9,302 nt of DNA, from the NCBI GenBank assembly GCA_017883105.1, contig JADGOF010000061.1, forward strand, positions 1-9,302. The letters run 5' to 3'. The notes beneath the pieces are model-generated. The model was not told the origin of the DNA and ran no database searches. It was given only the letters and a program-made list of their open reading frames with translations. A program made the position numbers and the translations under genes. Position 1 is the first letter of the stretch. The number at the start of each line of letters is the position of its first letter. Origin of the DNA: Acidimicrobiales bacterium (lineage in GTDB: Bacteria > Actinomycetota > Acidimicrobiia > Acidimicrobiales > RAAP-2). Of the stretch, positions 1 to 5,189 are shown piece by piece.

Positions 1-44
1 TGCCCTGGTCATCGCGAGTTCTCTCCACAGATGGCCCACGGAGC

Positions 45-60
45 GCTGCCACGCGAAACA
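45..60. promoter_or_regulatory. Degenerate parS-like 16-mer
   Basis: The 16 bases GCTGCCACGCGAAACA match the parS consensus TGTTTCACGTGAAACA at 11 of 16 positions. The right half CG(C)GAAACA is almost intact and the left half is not. This is well below what ParB normally needs, so it is either chance or a decayed site. It lies about 1.15 kb before the good site at 1192. Confidence 0.15.
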
Positions 61-417
61 TCGGTCGCGCTGGGAGGAAATCCGCGACAGCCTCTAAGGA
101 AAGCCCGACGGCGAAGGCTGCACAGGCGGTCGTAAGGCGGTGCATGCGGTCATCCGTGCCGGCTTCCTCCGGAGGTCCGCTCGGTCGGCTTCTGCTCACC
201 CATGGTGCCGAAGCGGCATGAATCAAACTCTCAACCTGCGATGGCCACTCTGAGCGGCAGTGATGGGGTGATGTCCGAGGAGATTGGGACAGCAATGGCT
301 TCGCACGAACCGGAGTCCCAAGTGGCCGCCCGACCATCGGGCCGACTGTCCTTACCGGCCACCCGGGTCTCTCCCCCGGTGGGCCGGTGTGTCGAACTGT
401 GCAACGGGCGGTTGGCT

Positions 418-434
418 GCGAACTTCGAGTTCGC
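418..434. repeat. Inverted repeat GCGAACT-tcg-AGTTCGC
   Basis: Perfect 7-bp arms flank a 3-base centre. It resembles a LexA/SOS box (CGAAC-N4-GTTCG), but the spacer is 5 bases, not 4, and no gene starts just downstream. Function unknown. Confidence 0.3.
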
Positions 435-1002
435 GAGTCGAACAGGCCGTCCACGGGGTCACGGAGCAGGTGACATCGAGATCCTGCACTTCCTGGTTCG
501 TCTCCTCATCGCCAGGCCCTACCCTCACGATCGGTTCCGTGGACGGGGGCCCCTCCCCTGCCGTCCGGGTCGACCCCGCGCCGGAATGCGGTGGTTTCGT
601 TTGTGGAACCGATGGACCTGGTTCCCCAGGCGCCACTCGCTGGACATTCGCATCCTTGAGGTTTCGCGCCCTCACGGGAGATCAGCGTGTGCATCGGACT
701 CCCCGGGTCGAGGGTCGGCGACTTCCCGGGACGGGGCTGAAGATTAGCGGCGGGCAATGTCCGCCAGTCTGTCCCCCCACCTCACTCACCTCGATGGCGG
801 ATTTCGTTCCGGGACTCCCCCACTCCCCGGTATCGCCACCATCAAGATGGTCGCCGGCGACTGTCCCACCCGGGAGTTCGCCGGTGCACCACTCGGTGTA
901 TCCGCTGCATCCCAGGTGGTTGGATATCACCTGCCTCACCGGAAGGTCCACCGAGCCAGCGGATCCGCTCGGGAGCCGTTTGCGTTTGCCATGTCGGTGT
1001 CC

Positions 1003-1025
1003 GTGGACTTGGCTCGGGAGTCCAC
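1003..1025. repeat. Inverted repeat / possible hairpin GTGGACT...AGTCCAC
   Basis: Perfect 7-bp arms (1003-1009 and 1019-1025) flank a 9-base loop in the spacer upstream of parA. No run of T follows on either strand, so this is not a clear intrinsic terminator. It might end transcription coming from a gene left of the window. Confidence 0.25.
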
Positions 1026-1191
1026 ACCGTTCAGCCATTCTCTCAACCCTCGACCGGGGGTGTCAGAATCCGGTTGGTCTCCGGTGATTGCCGTGTAGGG
1101 CGAATGCGCGGTGGGGGAGTCATGACCGAAGAGAAGGCGTCGCGGACTCCCTACACCAACCACTGTTTGTGGCGGGTAGAGACCCACCGAA

Positions 1192-1207
1192 GGTTTCACG
1201 TGAAACA
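1192..1207. promoter_or_regulatory. parS centromere site (ParB-binding)
   Basis: GGTTTCACGTGAAACA matches the bacterial parS consensus TGTTTCACGTGAAACA at 15 of 16 positions. Its core at 1193-1206 is a perfect 14-bp palindrome. It is the only CACGTG-centred site of this kind I found in the window. Established knowledge: ParB dimers load here through their helix-turn-helix domain, then slide as CTP-dependent clamps to build the partition complex that ParA moves. The site lies 80 bases before the parA start codon, the usual origin-proximal location, so ParB bound or spreading here could also repress parAB transcription (inference). Confidence 0.93.
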
Positions 1208-1219
1208 TTTCGGCGAAAT
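1207..1219. repeat. Palindrome ATTTCG-g-CGAAAT abutting parS
   Basis: A perfect 6-bp inverted repeat around a single central G begins on the last base of parS. It could be a small operator in the parA leader or coincidence. I know of no regulator with this exact site. Confidence 0.3.
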
Positions 1220-1221
1220 AC

Positions 1222-1250
1222 TTGACCTGCTATCCGCCGCAGGCGAGGAT
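1222..1250 (+). promoter_or_regulatory. Weak candidate promoter for parAB
   Basis: TTGACC at 1222-1227 is followed after 17 bases by GAGGAT at 1245-1250, which matches only the A, A and T positions of a -10 hexamer. It lies between parS and the parA ribosome site, so the spacing to the gene is sensible. The -10 is poor and the real promoter could be elsewhere, including upstream of parS. Confidence 0.22.
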
Positions 1251-1274
1251 GAGGGTCTTGAACCCTGCCATCTC

Positions 1275-1280
1275 GAGGAG
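1275..1280 (+). promoter_or_regulatory. Ribosome binding site that sets the parA start
   Basis: GAGGAG lies 6 bases before the ATG at 1287. No comparable site precedes the earlier in-frame candidates (TTG 1074, ATG 1104, ATG 1122), and starting there would put parS inside the coding sequence. This favours 1287. Confidence 0.75.
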
Positions 1281-1286
1281 ACGATA

Positions 1287-2555
1287 ATGCGCGGCCGTCG
1301 TAGAGGTCGGAATCGGTCTTCCCCTCAGGATTCCCCTGTCGATTCCGGCACGGAGACCGGGGGCGACGGGGCAGTGACCCTGATCGAACCAGCTCCCCCG
1401 CCACTGACTGAATCCCGGGATTCCGCGACCCCGGTTCCATCAATGGCGGTCGACCAAGCTCCCAGCGCTCCGCCAACGGTACCGTTGCGTTCAACGATGT
1501 CCGACGTGGCCATCGCCCATGCCGAGCTTGATGATGTGCTCCCTCCCACCGAGACCGGGGGCTCCGGGGCCGAGCATCCTGCTGCCGGCGAAGTTCCCGA
1601 TCCTTCACCAGTGGTCGAGACTGCCCGGGTAGTGAGTCCCGAGGAAACCGTTCCGGAGGAGGTCCCAGAGCACACCCCGCCGACTCCCGAGGTGGTGGCT
1701 ACGACCCCTTCGACGGACCTGATCGGAGCCGAGGCCACCCCGGCACCAGCTGACCTCGGACGGGAACCTCAGGCTGCATCGGGCACTCCGTTACCTCGGG
1801 TGCTCGCCGTGGCCAATCAGAAGGGAGGTGTGGGCAAAACCACTACATCGGTCAATCTCGGCGCCGCTCTGGCTGAGATCGGCTTTCGGGTTCTGGTCAT
1901 CGACCTCGACCCCCAGGGCAACGCCACCACCGGGTTGGGAATCGATGCCCGAAACTTCGAGCTGTCGATGTACGACGTGTTGATGCGGGATGCGTCACTC
2001 GAGGACTGCGTCGAACCGACCAGCATGAAGAATCTCTTTGTGGCCCCGGCCACCATCGCCCTGGCCGGTGCAGAGATAGAGCTGGTACCGGCGTTCAGCC
2101 GGGAGCTGAAACTGAAGCGAGCTATCGAGTCGGTGATCGAGGACTTCGACTATGTCCTCATCGACTGTCCGCCCTCCCTGGGGCTGATCACGGTCAACGC
2201 CCTCGCCGCCGCCGGAGAAGTGCTCGTGCCAATCCAATGCGAGTACTACGCATTGGAGGGACTCAGCCAGTTGATGCGCAACGTCCACCTGGTGGCGTCC
2301 AACCTCAATCCGAAATTGGACATCTCCACCATCGTCCTCACCATGTACGACGCCCGGACCAAGCTGTCGGACCAGGTGGCCAATGAGGTCCGTCAGCATT
2401 TCGGTACGAGGGTGTGTCGCATTGTCATTCCACGGACCGTGAGGTTGTCCGAGGCTCCGTCCTTCGGACAACCGATTACCGCATTCGACCCCGCATCTCG
2501 TGGGGCCATCGCCTATCGAGAACTAGCCAAGGAGGTCAGCGGTGGCACGTCGTAG
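1287..2555 (+). CDS. parA: Chromosome partitioning ATPase ParA (Soj)
   Basis: 422-residue P-loop ATPase that binds the nucleoid non-specifically when ATP-bound and pulls ParB-parS complexes apart. Seen in the sequence: deviant Walker A KGGVGKTT at residues 179-186, Walker A' DLDPQGN at 206-212 and Walker B region IDCPPSLG around 292-299, followed by the usual ParA body (GLSQLM, TMYD, IPRTVRLSEAPSFGQPI). The ATPase domain begins near residue 171. The 170 residues before it are a Pro/Glu/Thr/Val-rich, probably disordered extension that opens with a basic patch, MRGRRRGRNR. This is much longer than in most ParA proteins. The start at 1287 rests on a GAGGAG site 6 bases upstream. The gene ends 14 bases inside parB, so the two are translationally coupled. 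parS lies in its leader, which suggests ParB autoregulation. Function is secure; the role of the extension is unknown. Confidence 0.95.
   Translation: MRGRRRGRNRSSPQDSPVDSGTETGGDGAVTLIEPAPPPLTESRDSATPVPSMAVDQAPSAPPTVPLRSTMSDVAIAHAELDDVLPPTETGGSGAEHPAAGEVPDPSPVVETARVVSPEETVPEEVPEHTPPTPEVVATTPSTDLIGAEATPAPADLGREPQAASGTPLPRVLAVANQKGGVGKTTTSVNLGAALAEIGFRVLVIDLDPQGNATTGLGIDARNFELSMYDVLMRDASLEDCVEPTSMKNLFVAPATIALAGAEIELVPAFSRELKLKRAIESVIEDFDYVLIDCPPSLGLITVNALAAAGEVLVPIQCEYYALEGLSQLMRNVHLVASNLNPKLDISTIVLTMYDARTKLSDQVANEVRQHFGTRVCRIVIPRTVRLSEAPSFGQPITAFDPASRGAIAYRELAKEVSGGTS
1353..1570 (+). repeat. Two imperfect direct repeats inside the parA N-terminal region
   Basis: Copy 1 at 1353-1372 and copy 2 at 1551-1570 agree at 18 of 20 bases (core GAGACCGGGGGC). 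They are in the same frame and encode TETGGDGA and TETGGSGA. This suggests the low-complexity ParA extension grew partly by internal duplication. Confidence 0.45.
2529..2536 (+). promoter_or_regulatory. Strong ribosome binding site for parB inside parA
   Basis: AAGGAGGT, the full anti-16S complement, lies 5 bases before the GTG at 2542 and within the last codons of parA. It fixes the parB start, explains the 14-base overlap, and suggests ParB is translated well relative to ParA. Confidence 0.85.
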
Positions 2556-3498
2556 CGGATTGGGCAAGGGGCTGAGTGCCCTGATTCCGACCGAGGTCAC
2601 GGGCGATCGGTCGTCAGCATTGCGCGAGGTGCCGATTGGAAGTATCAAGCCCAATCCACGGCAACCCCGGGTCAACTTCGACGAGGAGACGATGTCCTCC
2701 TTGGCGGCATCGATCAAGGAGTTGGGGGTGCTCCAGCCCGTTCTGGTGCGACAGGCCGGGGGAGAGGCCGCCGACGAATTCGAGCTCATCGCAGGGGAGC
2801 GCCGTTGGAGGGCAGCCCGCAGGGCGGGGCTCCACACCATTCCAGTACTGGTGCAGACGGCCAACGATACCCATAGCCTCGAACAGGCTTTGGTGGAGAA
2901 TCTCCATCGTCAGGACCTGAACGTTCTGGAGGAGGCAGCCGCATACCAGCAGCTGATCGAGGAGTTCGGCTTCACCCACGACCAGGTGGCCACTCGGGTC
3001 GGCAAAAGCCGTACCGCGGTCACCAATATCCTTCGACTGCTCCAACTGCCGTCCGGTGTGCAGAGGCTGTTGGCTGAGGGGCAGATCACCCCGGGTCATG
3101 CCCGAGCGCTTCTGGGCACGCCCGATCGTGGGTATCAGGAGATGCTGGCCAAGACCATCGTGGCTGACGGACTGACGGTGCGGGCCATCGAGGAATTGGT
3201 GCGGGAGCACTCCGAGGGTGGGGGAGTGGAGGGGTCGGGACCCACCGAGGCAGTGGGGGGCACCTCGCCTACCGCCGGAGCCTATGGAGCGCGGACGGCG
3301 CCGACGAACGGGACCCGCCAGCTGCCGCCTCCGGGCATCCTCGAACTTGAAGAGTTGCTTTCCAGTCACCTCAATACCCGGGTGAAGGTGGATCTGACCT
3401 CGAAACGCGGGAAAGTGGTTGTGGAGTTCGCCACGCTTGAGGATCTCGAACGGATCTACAAGCTCATGGTGGGCAGCACGGAGCCAACAGTCGTCTGA
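2542..3498 (+). CDS. parB: Chromosome partitioning protein ParB (Spo0J)
   Basis: 318-residue parS-binding CTPase clamp. In order: the N-terminal GLGKGLSALIP tail that typically stimulates ParA ATPase (about residues 5-16); the ParB/Srx domain starting with IKPNPRQPR; the CTP-binding motif GERRWRA at 85-91; the second conserved box ENLHRQDLN at 119-127; a helix-turn-helix region from about 144 (THDQVATRVGKSRTAVTNIL) ending with the conserved GQITPGHARALLG; a Gly/Pro/Thr-rich linker; and a C-terminal dimerisation domain (LEELLSSHLNTRVKV... to the end). All key motifs are intact. The GTG start is supported by AAGGAGGT 5 bases upstream and is coupled to parA. The length is typical of the family. 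Its likely target is the parS site at 1192-1207. It converges on the amidase-like gene across a 197-bp gap. Confidence 0.95.
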   Translation: MARRSGLGKGLSALIPTEVTGDRSSALREVPIGSIKPNPRQPRVNFDEETMSSLAASIKELGVLQPVLVRQAGGEAADEFELIAGERRWRAARRAGLHTIPVLVQTANDTHSLEQALVENLHRQDLNVLEEAAAYQQLIEEFGFTHDQVATRVGKSRTAVTNILRLLQLPSGVQRLLAEGQITPGHARALLGTPDRGYQEMLAKTIVADGLTVRAIEELVREHSEGGGVEGSGPTEAVGGTSPTAGAYGARTAPTNGTRQLPPPGILELEELLSSHLNTRVKVDLTSKRGKVVVEFATLEDLERIYKLMVGSTEPTVV

Positions 3499-3515
3499 GC
3501 TGATGATTACTCAGA
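3494..3515 (+). terminator. Weak hairpin at the parB stop codon
   Basis: TCTGAG (3494-3499) and CTCAGA (3510-3515) form a 6-bp stem around a 10-base loop that includes the parB stop codon. There is no T-run, so termination activity is doubtful. Confidence 0.15.
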
Positions 3516-3526
3516 GTGAGACTGGA

Positions 3527-3556
3527 TTGACATAACTCGATACTGTCTCGTAATAT
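3527..3556 (+). promoter_or_regulatory. Promoter-like pair TTGACA-N18-TAATAT in the convergent gap
   Basis: A perfect -35 hexamer at 3527-3532 and TAATAT at 3551-3556 (4 of 6 to TATAAT) are separated by 18 bases, in the most AT-rich part of the window (about 60% AT over 3501-3580). A transcript starting near 3563 would run through the small ORF at 3575 and then antisense into the 3' end of the amidase-like gene. Some of the resemblance may simply reflect the AT-rich composition. Confidence 0.4.
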
Positions 3557-3574
3557 ACCACGTAGAGTGAGAAA

Positions 3575-3652
3575 ATGGCTCTGAACCCTCCGGTAGAGCT
3601 TCGTCCACAACCTGTGCATGAGGTTGTGGATTACCCTGGACACCAGAGATGA
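3575..3652 (+). CDS. Possible 25-residue small ORF downstream of the promoter-like pair
   Basis: ATG to TGA encodes a 25-residue peptide beginning MALNPPVELRPQP. It has no hydrophobic segment and no recognisable motif. It starts about 12 bases after the predicted transcript start. The only ribosome site is a weak GAGTGAG. The hairpin/DnaA-box sequence lies inside it, which could equally explain why the DNA is conserved. I regard it as a possible reading frame, not an established gene. Confidence 0.15.
   Translation: MALNPPVELRPQPVHEVVDYPGHQR
3601..3633. promoter_or_regulatory. Perfect inverted repeat carrying two facing DnaA-box-like sites
   Basis: TCCACAACCT (3604-3613) and AGGTTGTGGA (3621-3630) are perfect 10-bp arms around a 7-base loop. 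The left arm contains TCGTCCACA (3601-3609, 8 of 9 to the actinobacterial DnaA box TTGTCCACA). The right arm read on the minus strand contains TAATCCACA (3633-3625, 8 of 9 to TTATCCACA). An AT-rich stretch lies just to the left. Two readings are possible: a bidirectional hairpin terminator between convergent genes (no T-run on either side), or a DnaA-binding element near the origin. Two boxes are too few for a functional oriC by themselves. Confidence 0.45.
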
Positions 3653-3695
3653 GGTGGAGGGTGACAGTAGGCGGTCGGGGTCGGGAATTGACTCC

Positions 3696-4685
3696 CTAGT
3701 CCCAGGCCGTGTCCACCCATTCGCCAAGCGCGTCGACCATGGCACGAGCGATGACTGCCGCCTGCTCCACCACGACGGAGGCCGGGCTGATCTCGCAGAT
3801 GATGGCCGGCATCCGGGTCTCGCGGAGGAGGGGCAACGACATTCCCCGGCTGCCACCGTCGGGAAGGGCGAGTGCGTGGGAAAGGGCCCGCTGCATGAAC
3901 TCCGCCAACCTCCGCCCACCGGGTGAGGAGTACCGGTAGCCGGAGTAGTACGCAGTGGAGCAGTGGGCTTCGCCGGACCCGATGCGCAGCCCGATGTAGA
4001 CCTCGGCCCCGCTGGCATTGGCCTCCGAGGCCTGGATGGAACCGTCGGGATGGTGGTGGGTGGTGACCATCGCCCCCTGGCCGACCAGCATGCGCCGCAA
4101 CGCCCCCACGGTGGCATCGAGCCCGCCCTCTTCGCCGATGGCCACGCTCCTGCCGGTGAGGGTCCTCGGGGCCTGTCGCAGCCGTTCGCGGTCGCGGACC
4201 GACGCCACCAGTTCGGAGTCGTCGTGACGGGAGCCGAACCGGAGCAGCTCAGCCACGGTCGACGCACCGGCGATGCCGTCGACGGGAAGCCCGACATTGC
4301 GCTGGAACTCGCCGAGCGCGGCCGATGTCAGGTCGCCGAAGATCCCGTCCACCCGGCCGGTGTCGAAGCCGAGTGCGCTCAGCCGTTGTTGGAGCTCGGC
4401 CACATCGTCACCCCGGAGCATGGGCGACTGGCGGTAGAGGAAGCGATCGCCGAGTCTCCGGCCGGCCTCGACCAGGGCGGACCAGGTTTGGATGCCGCAG
4501 ACACCGTCCACCCGCAGGCCGCGCCGGTACTGGAACGCCTCGACCGCGGCCCGGGTGCCGTCGCGGTAGGAGCCCTCGGCGTCGATGCCCTTGGTGAACC
4601 CCAACTTCTCGAGTCGCCTCTGGACGTCGACCACGGCCGGACCCTGGTCGCCGACGCCGAGGCCAATCTGCCGATTTGGTGTCAC
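3696..4685 (-). CDS. cwlM: CwlM-like protein: two peptidoglycan-binding repeats plus degenerate amidase_3 domain
   Basis: 329 residues. Two PG_binding_1 repeats lie at about 9-74 (VVDVQRRLEKLGF, VDGVCGIQTWSAL) and 88-150 (VAELQQRLSALGF, VDGIFGDLTSAAL, FQRNVGLPVDG). An N-acetylmuramoyl-L-alanine amidase (Amidase_3) fold spans about 175-325. The zinc and catalytic residues are mostly gone: the DPGHGG loop is read as IGEEGG (183-188), no zinc-ligand Glu is evident after it, the SIHANA strand is VYIGLRIGSG (229-238), and only the final Glu remains, in ICEIS (E298). No signal peptide is present, so it should be cytoplasmic. Known of the family: mycobacterial CwlM is such an inactive amidase; it regulates MurA and binds MurJ/FhaA depending on phosphorylation. 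The neighbourhood (trxB-trxA-this gene, convergent with parB) is the cwlM neighbourhood. The protein is shorter than the roughly 400-residue mycobacterial CwlM and appears to lack its C-terminal tail. GTG start; weak ribosome site. Orthology is inferred. Confidence 0.85.
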   Translation of the reverse strand: MTPNRQIGLGVGDQGPAVVDVQRRLEKLGFTKGIDAEGSYRDGTRAAVEAFQYRRGLRVDGVCGIQTWSALVEAGRRLGDRFLYRQSPMLRGDDVAELQQRLSALGFDTGRVDGIFGDLTSAALGEFQRNVGLPVDGIAGASTVAELLRFGSRHDDSELVASVRDRERLRQAPRTLTGRSVAIGEEGGLDATVGALRRMLVGQGAMVTTHHHPDGSIQASEANASGAEVYIGLRIGSGEAHCSTAYYSGYRYSSPGGRRLAEFMQRALSHALALPDGGSRGMSLPLLRETRMPAIICEISPASVVVEQAAVIARAMVDALGEWVDTAWD

Positions 4686-4735
4686 TCCGGGACCCTGGCC
4701 CGAGCGCGATGCTCCAGCCAGTGGGGGAGCTGCCC

Positions 4736-4755
4736 GGACGGGTCCGCTTCCGTCC
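4736..4755 (-). terminator. Hairpin immediately after the trxA stop codon
   Basis: On the minus strand GGACGG (4755-4750) follows the trxA TAG directly and pairs with CCGTCC (4741-4736) across an 8-base loop. There is no T-run. It might partly terminate or protect the trxA message before the amidase-like gene, whose start lies 51 bases further on. Confidence 0.3.
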
Positions 4756-5082
4756 CTACAGGTAGGCCGCCAACTCCTGGAGAAGTTGCGCCTTGCCCTT
4801 GGCTCCCACGATCCGGGCGGCGGGCTCCCCGTCCTTGAAGAGAATCAGGGTGGGGATGCTCATCACGTCGAACCGACGGGTGACGTCCAGGTTGTCGTCG
4901 ATGTTCAACTTGGCGATCCCGAGCTTGCCTTCCTGCTCGGAGGCGATTTCCTCGAGTACCGGGGCGATCATCTTGCATGGTCCGCACCATTCAGCCCAGA
5001 AGTCCACCAGCACGGGAACGTCCGAGGCCTTGACATGCTCGTCAAAACTAGCGTCGCTCAGGGTTGCGATCTTTCCACTCAT
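4756..5082 (-). CDS. trxA: Thioredoxin
   Basis: 108-residue cytoplasmic dithiol reductase, recycled by TrxB with NADPH. The redox site WCGPC is at residues 32-36, in the typical context VDFWAEWCGPCKM; the conserved cis-proline is P77 in SIPTLILF; and the C-terminal VGAKGKAQLLQEL helix is intact, so the whole fold is present at normal length. A longer frame reaches 5139, but its extra 19 residues are not thioredoxin-like, and GGAAGGA 9 bases before the ATG at 5082 supports this start. It lies 107 bases downstream of trxB, and an exact SigR/SigH-type promoter sits in that gap. It is therefore likely transcribed both from the operon and on its own under disulfide stress. Equivalent to mycobacterial trxC by position. 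Confidence 0.96.
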   Translation of the reverse strand: MSGKIATLSDASFDEHVKASDVPVLVDFWAEWCGPCKMIAPVLEEIASEQEGKLGIAKLNIDDNLDVTRRFDVMSIPTLILFKDGEPAARIVGAKGKAQLLQELAAYL

Positions 5083-5091
5083 GATGGCTGT

Positions 5092-5098
5092 TCCTTCC
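5092..5098 (-). promoter_or_regulatory. Ribosome binding site that sets the trxA start
   Basis: GGAAGGA lies 9 bases before the ATG at 5082. It selects this start over the upstream in-frame candidates ending at 5139 and 5106. Confidence 0.65.
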
Positions 5099-5147
5099 GG
5101 CCGCATCTGGGCCCTGCCTGGTGTCCGTCGTTGGGACACGCTATGTC

Positions 5148-5173
5148 AACCCCCGGAGAGCCCGAGGCATTCC
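5148..5173 (-). promoter_or_regulatory. SigR/SigH-type disulfide-stress promoter for trxA
   Basis: On the minus strand GGAAT (5173-5169) is followed after exactly 18 bases by GTT (5150-5148). This is an 8 of 8 match to the GGAAT-N18/19-GTT consensus of Streptomyces SigR and mycobacterial SigH, ECF sigma factors whose anti-sigma factor is inactivated by disulfide stress and whose core regulon includes thioredoxin and thioredoxin reductase. It begins 16 bases after the trxB stop and would give a leader of roughly 60 bases before trxA. A match this exact, in the one intergenic gap where it is expected, is unlikely to be chance. Usage is inferred. Confidence 0.75.
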
Positions 5174-5189
5174 CGCACGACGGGTCCCG

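Larger units (their letters stand above)
1..1191. other. Long stretch without a recognisable gene, upstream of parA
   Basis: I find no protein family, tRNA or known structured RNA in this stretch. Several open frames run 80-270 codons, but they overlap one another on both strands, lack good ribosome sites and translate to Pro/Arg/Ser/Gly-rich strings. In the frame of the longest one (from 284) the second codon position is about as GC-rich as the third, which is unlike a real gene in high-GC DNA. In related actinobacteria rsmG usually lies directly before parA. None of the RsmG SAM-binding motifs can be read here in any frame, so rsmG lies further left, elsewhere, or has decayed beyond recognition. 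The stretch contains several short palindromes (166-175, 418-434, 850-861, 958-969, 1003-1025). It may be a decayed gene or a structured origin-proximal spacer. Confidence 0.55.

Noticed and set aside
90..160. Sequence AGGAAAGCCCGACGG resembling the GAGGAAAGTCCGG box of RNase P RNA
   Set aside because: The rest of the conserved RNase P RNA elements, including the ACAGNAA-type core, are not found in the following sequence.
419..433. LexA/SOS-box-like CGAAC-N5-GTTCG
   Set aside because: Actinobacterial SOS boxes need a 4-base spacer; this has 5, and no gene begins just downstream.
202..1098. Several long overlapping open frames (202-747, 284-1087, 757-1098 on +; 352-675, 682-1038 on -)
   Set aside because: They compete for the same DNA, have no good ribosome site, no recognisable family and a Pro/Arg/Ser/Gly-rich random-like composition. 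The second codon position is too GC-rich for a real gene.
1074..1286. Earlier in-frame starts for parA (TTG 1074, ATG 1104, ATG 1122)
   Set aside because: They would place parS within the coding sequence and lack a well-spaced ribosome site, while the ATG at 1287 has GAGGAG 6 bases upstream.
3499..3695. This gap as the chromosomal oriC
   Set aside because: There are only two or three DnaA-box matches and neither dnaA nor dnaN is in the window. Actinobacterial oriC normally lies between those genes with many boxes. Kept only as a DnaA-site finding.
3464..4297. Minus-strand 277-residue frame and + strand 291-residue frame (3963-4838) across the amidase region
   Set aside because: Both are shadows of the 329-residue amidase-like gene. 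Their translations are Ser/Arg/Pro-rich or Gly/Asp-rich without family features, while the chosen frame shows two clean peptidoglycan-binding repeats.
5083..5139. Longer trxA start at 5139 or 5106
   Set aside because: The added residues are not thioredoxin-like, the GGAAGGA ribosome site points to 5082, and the predicted SigR transcript starts very close to 5139.
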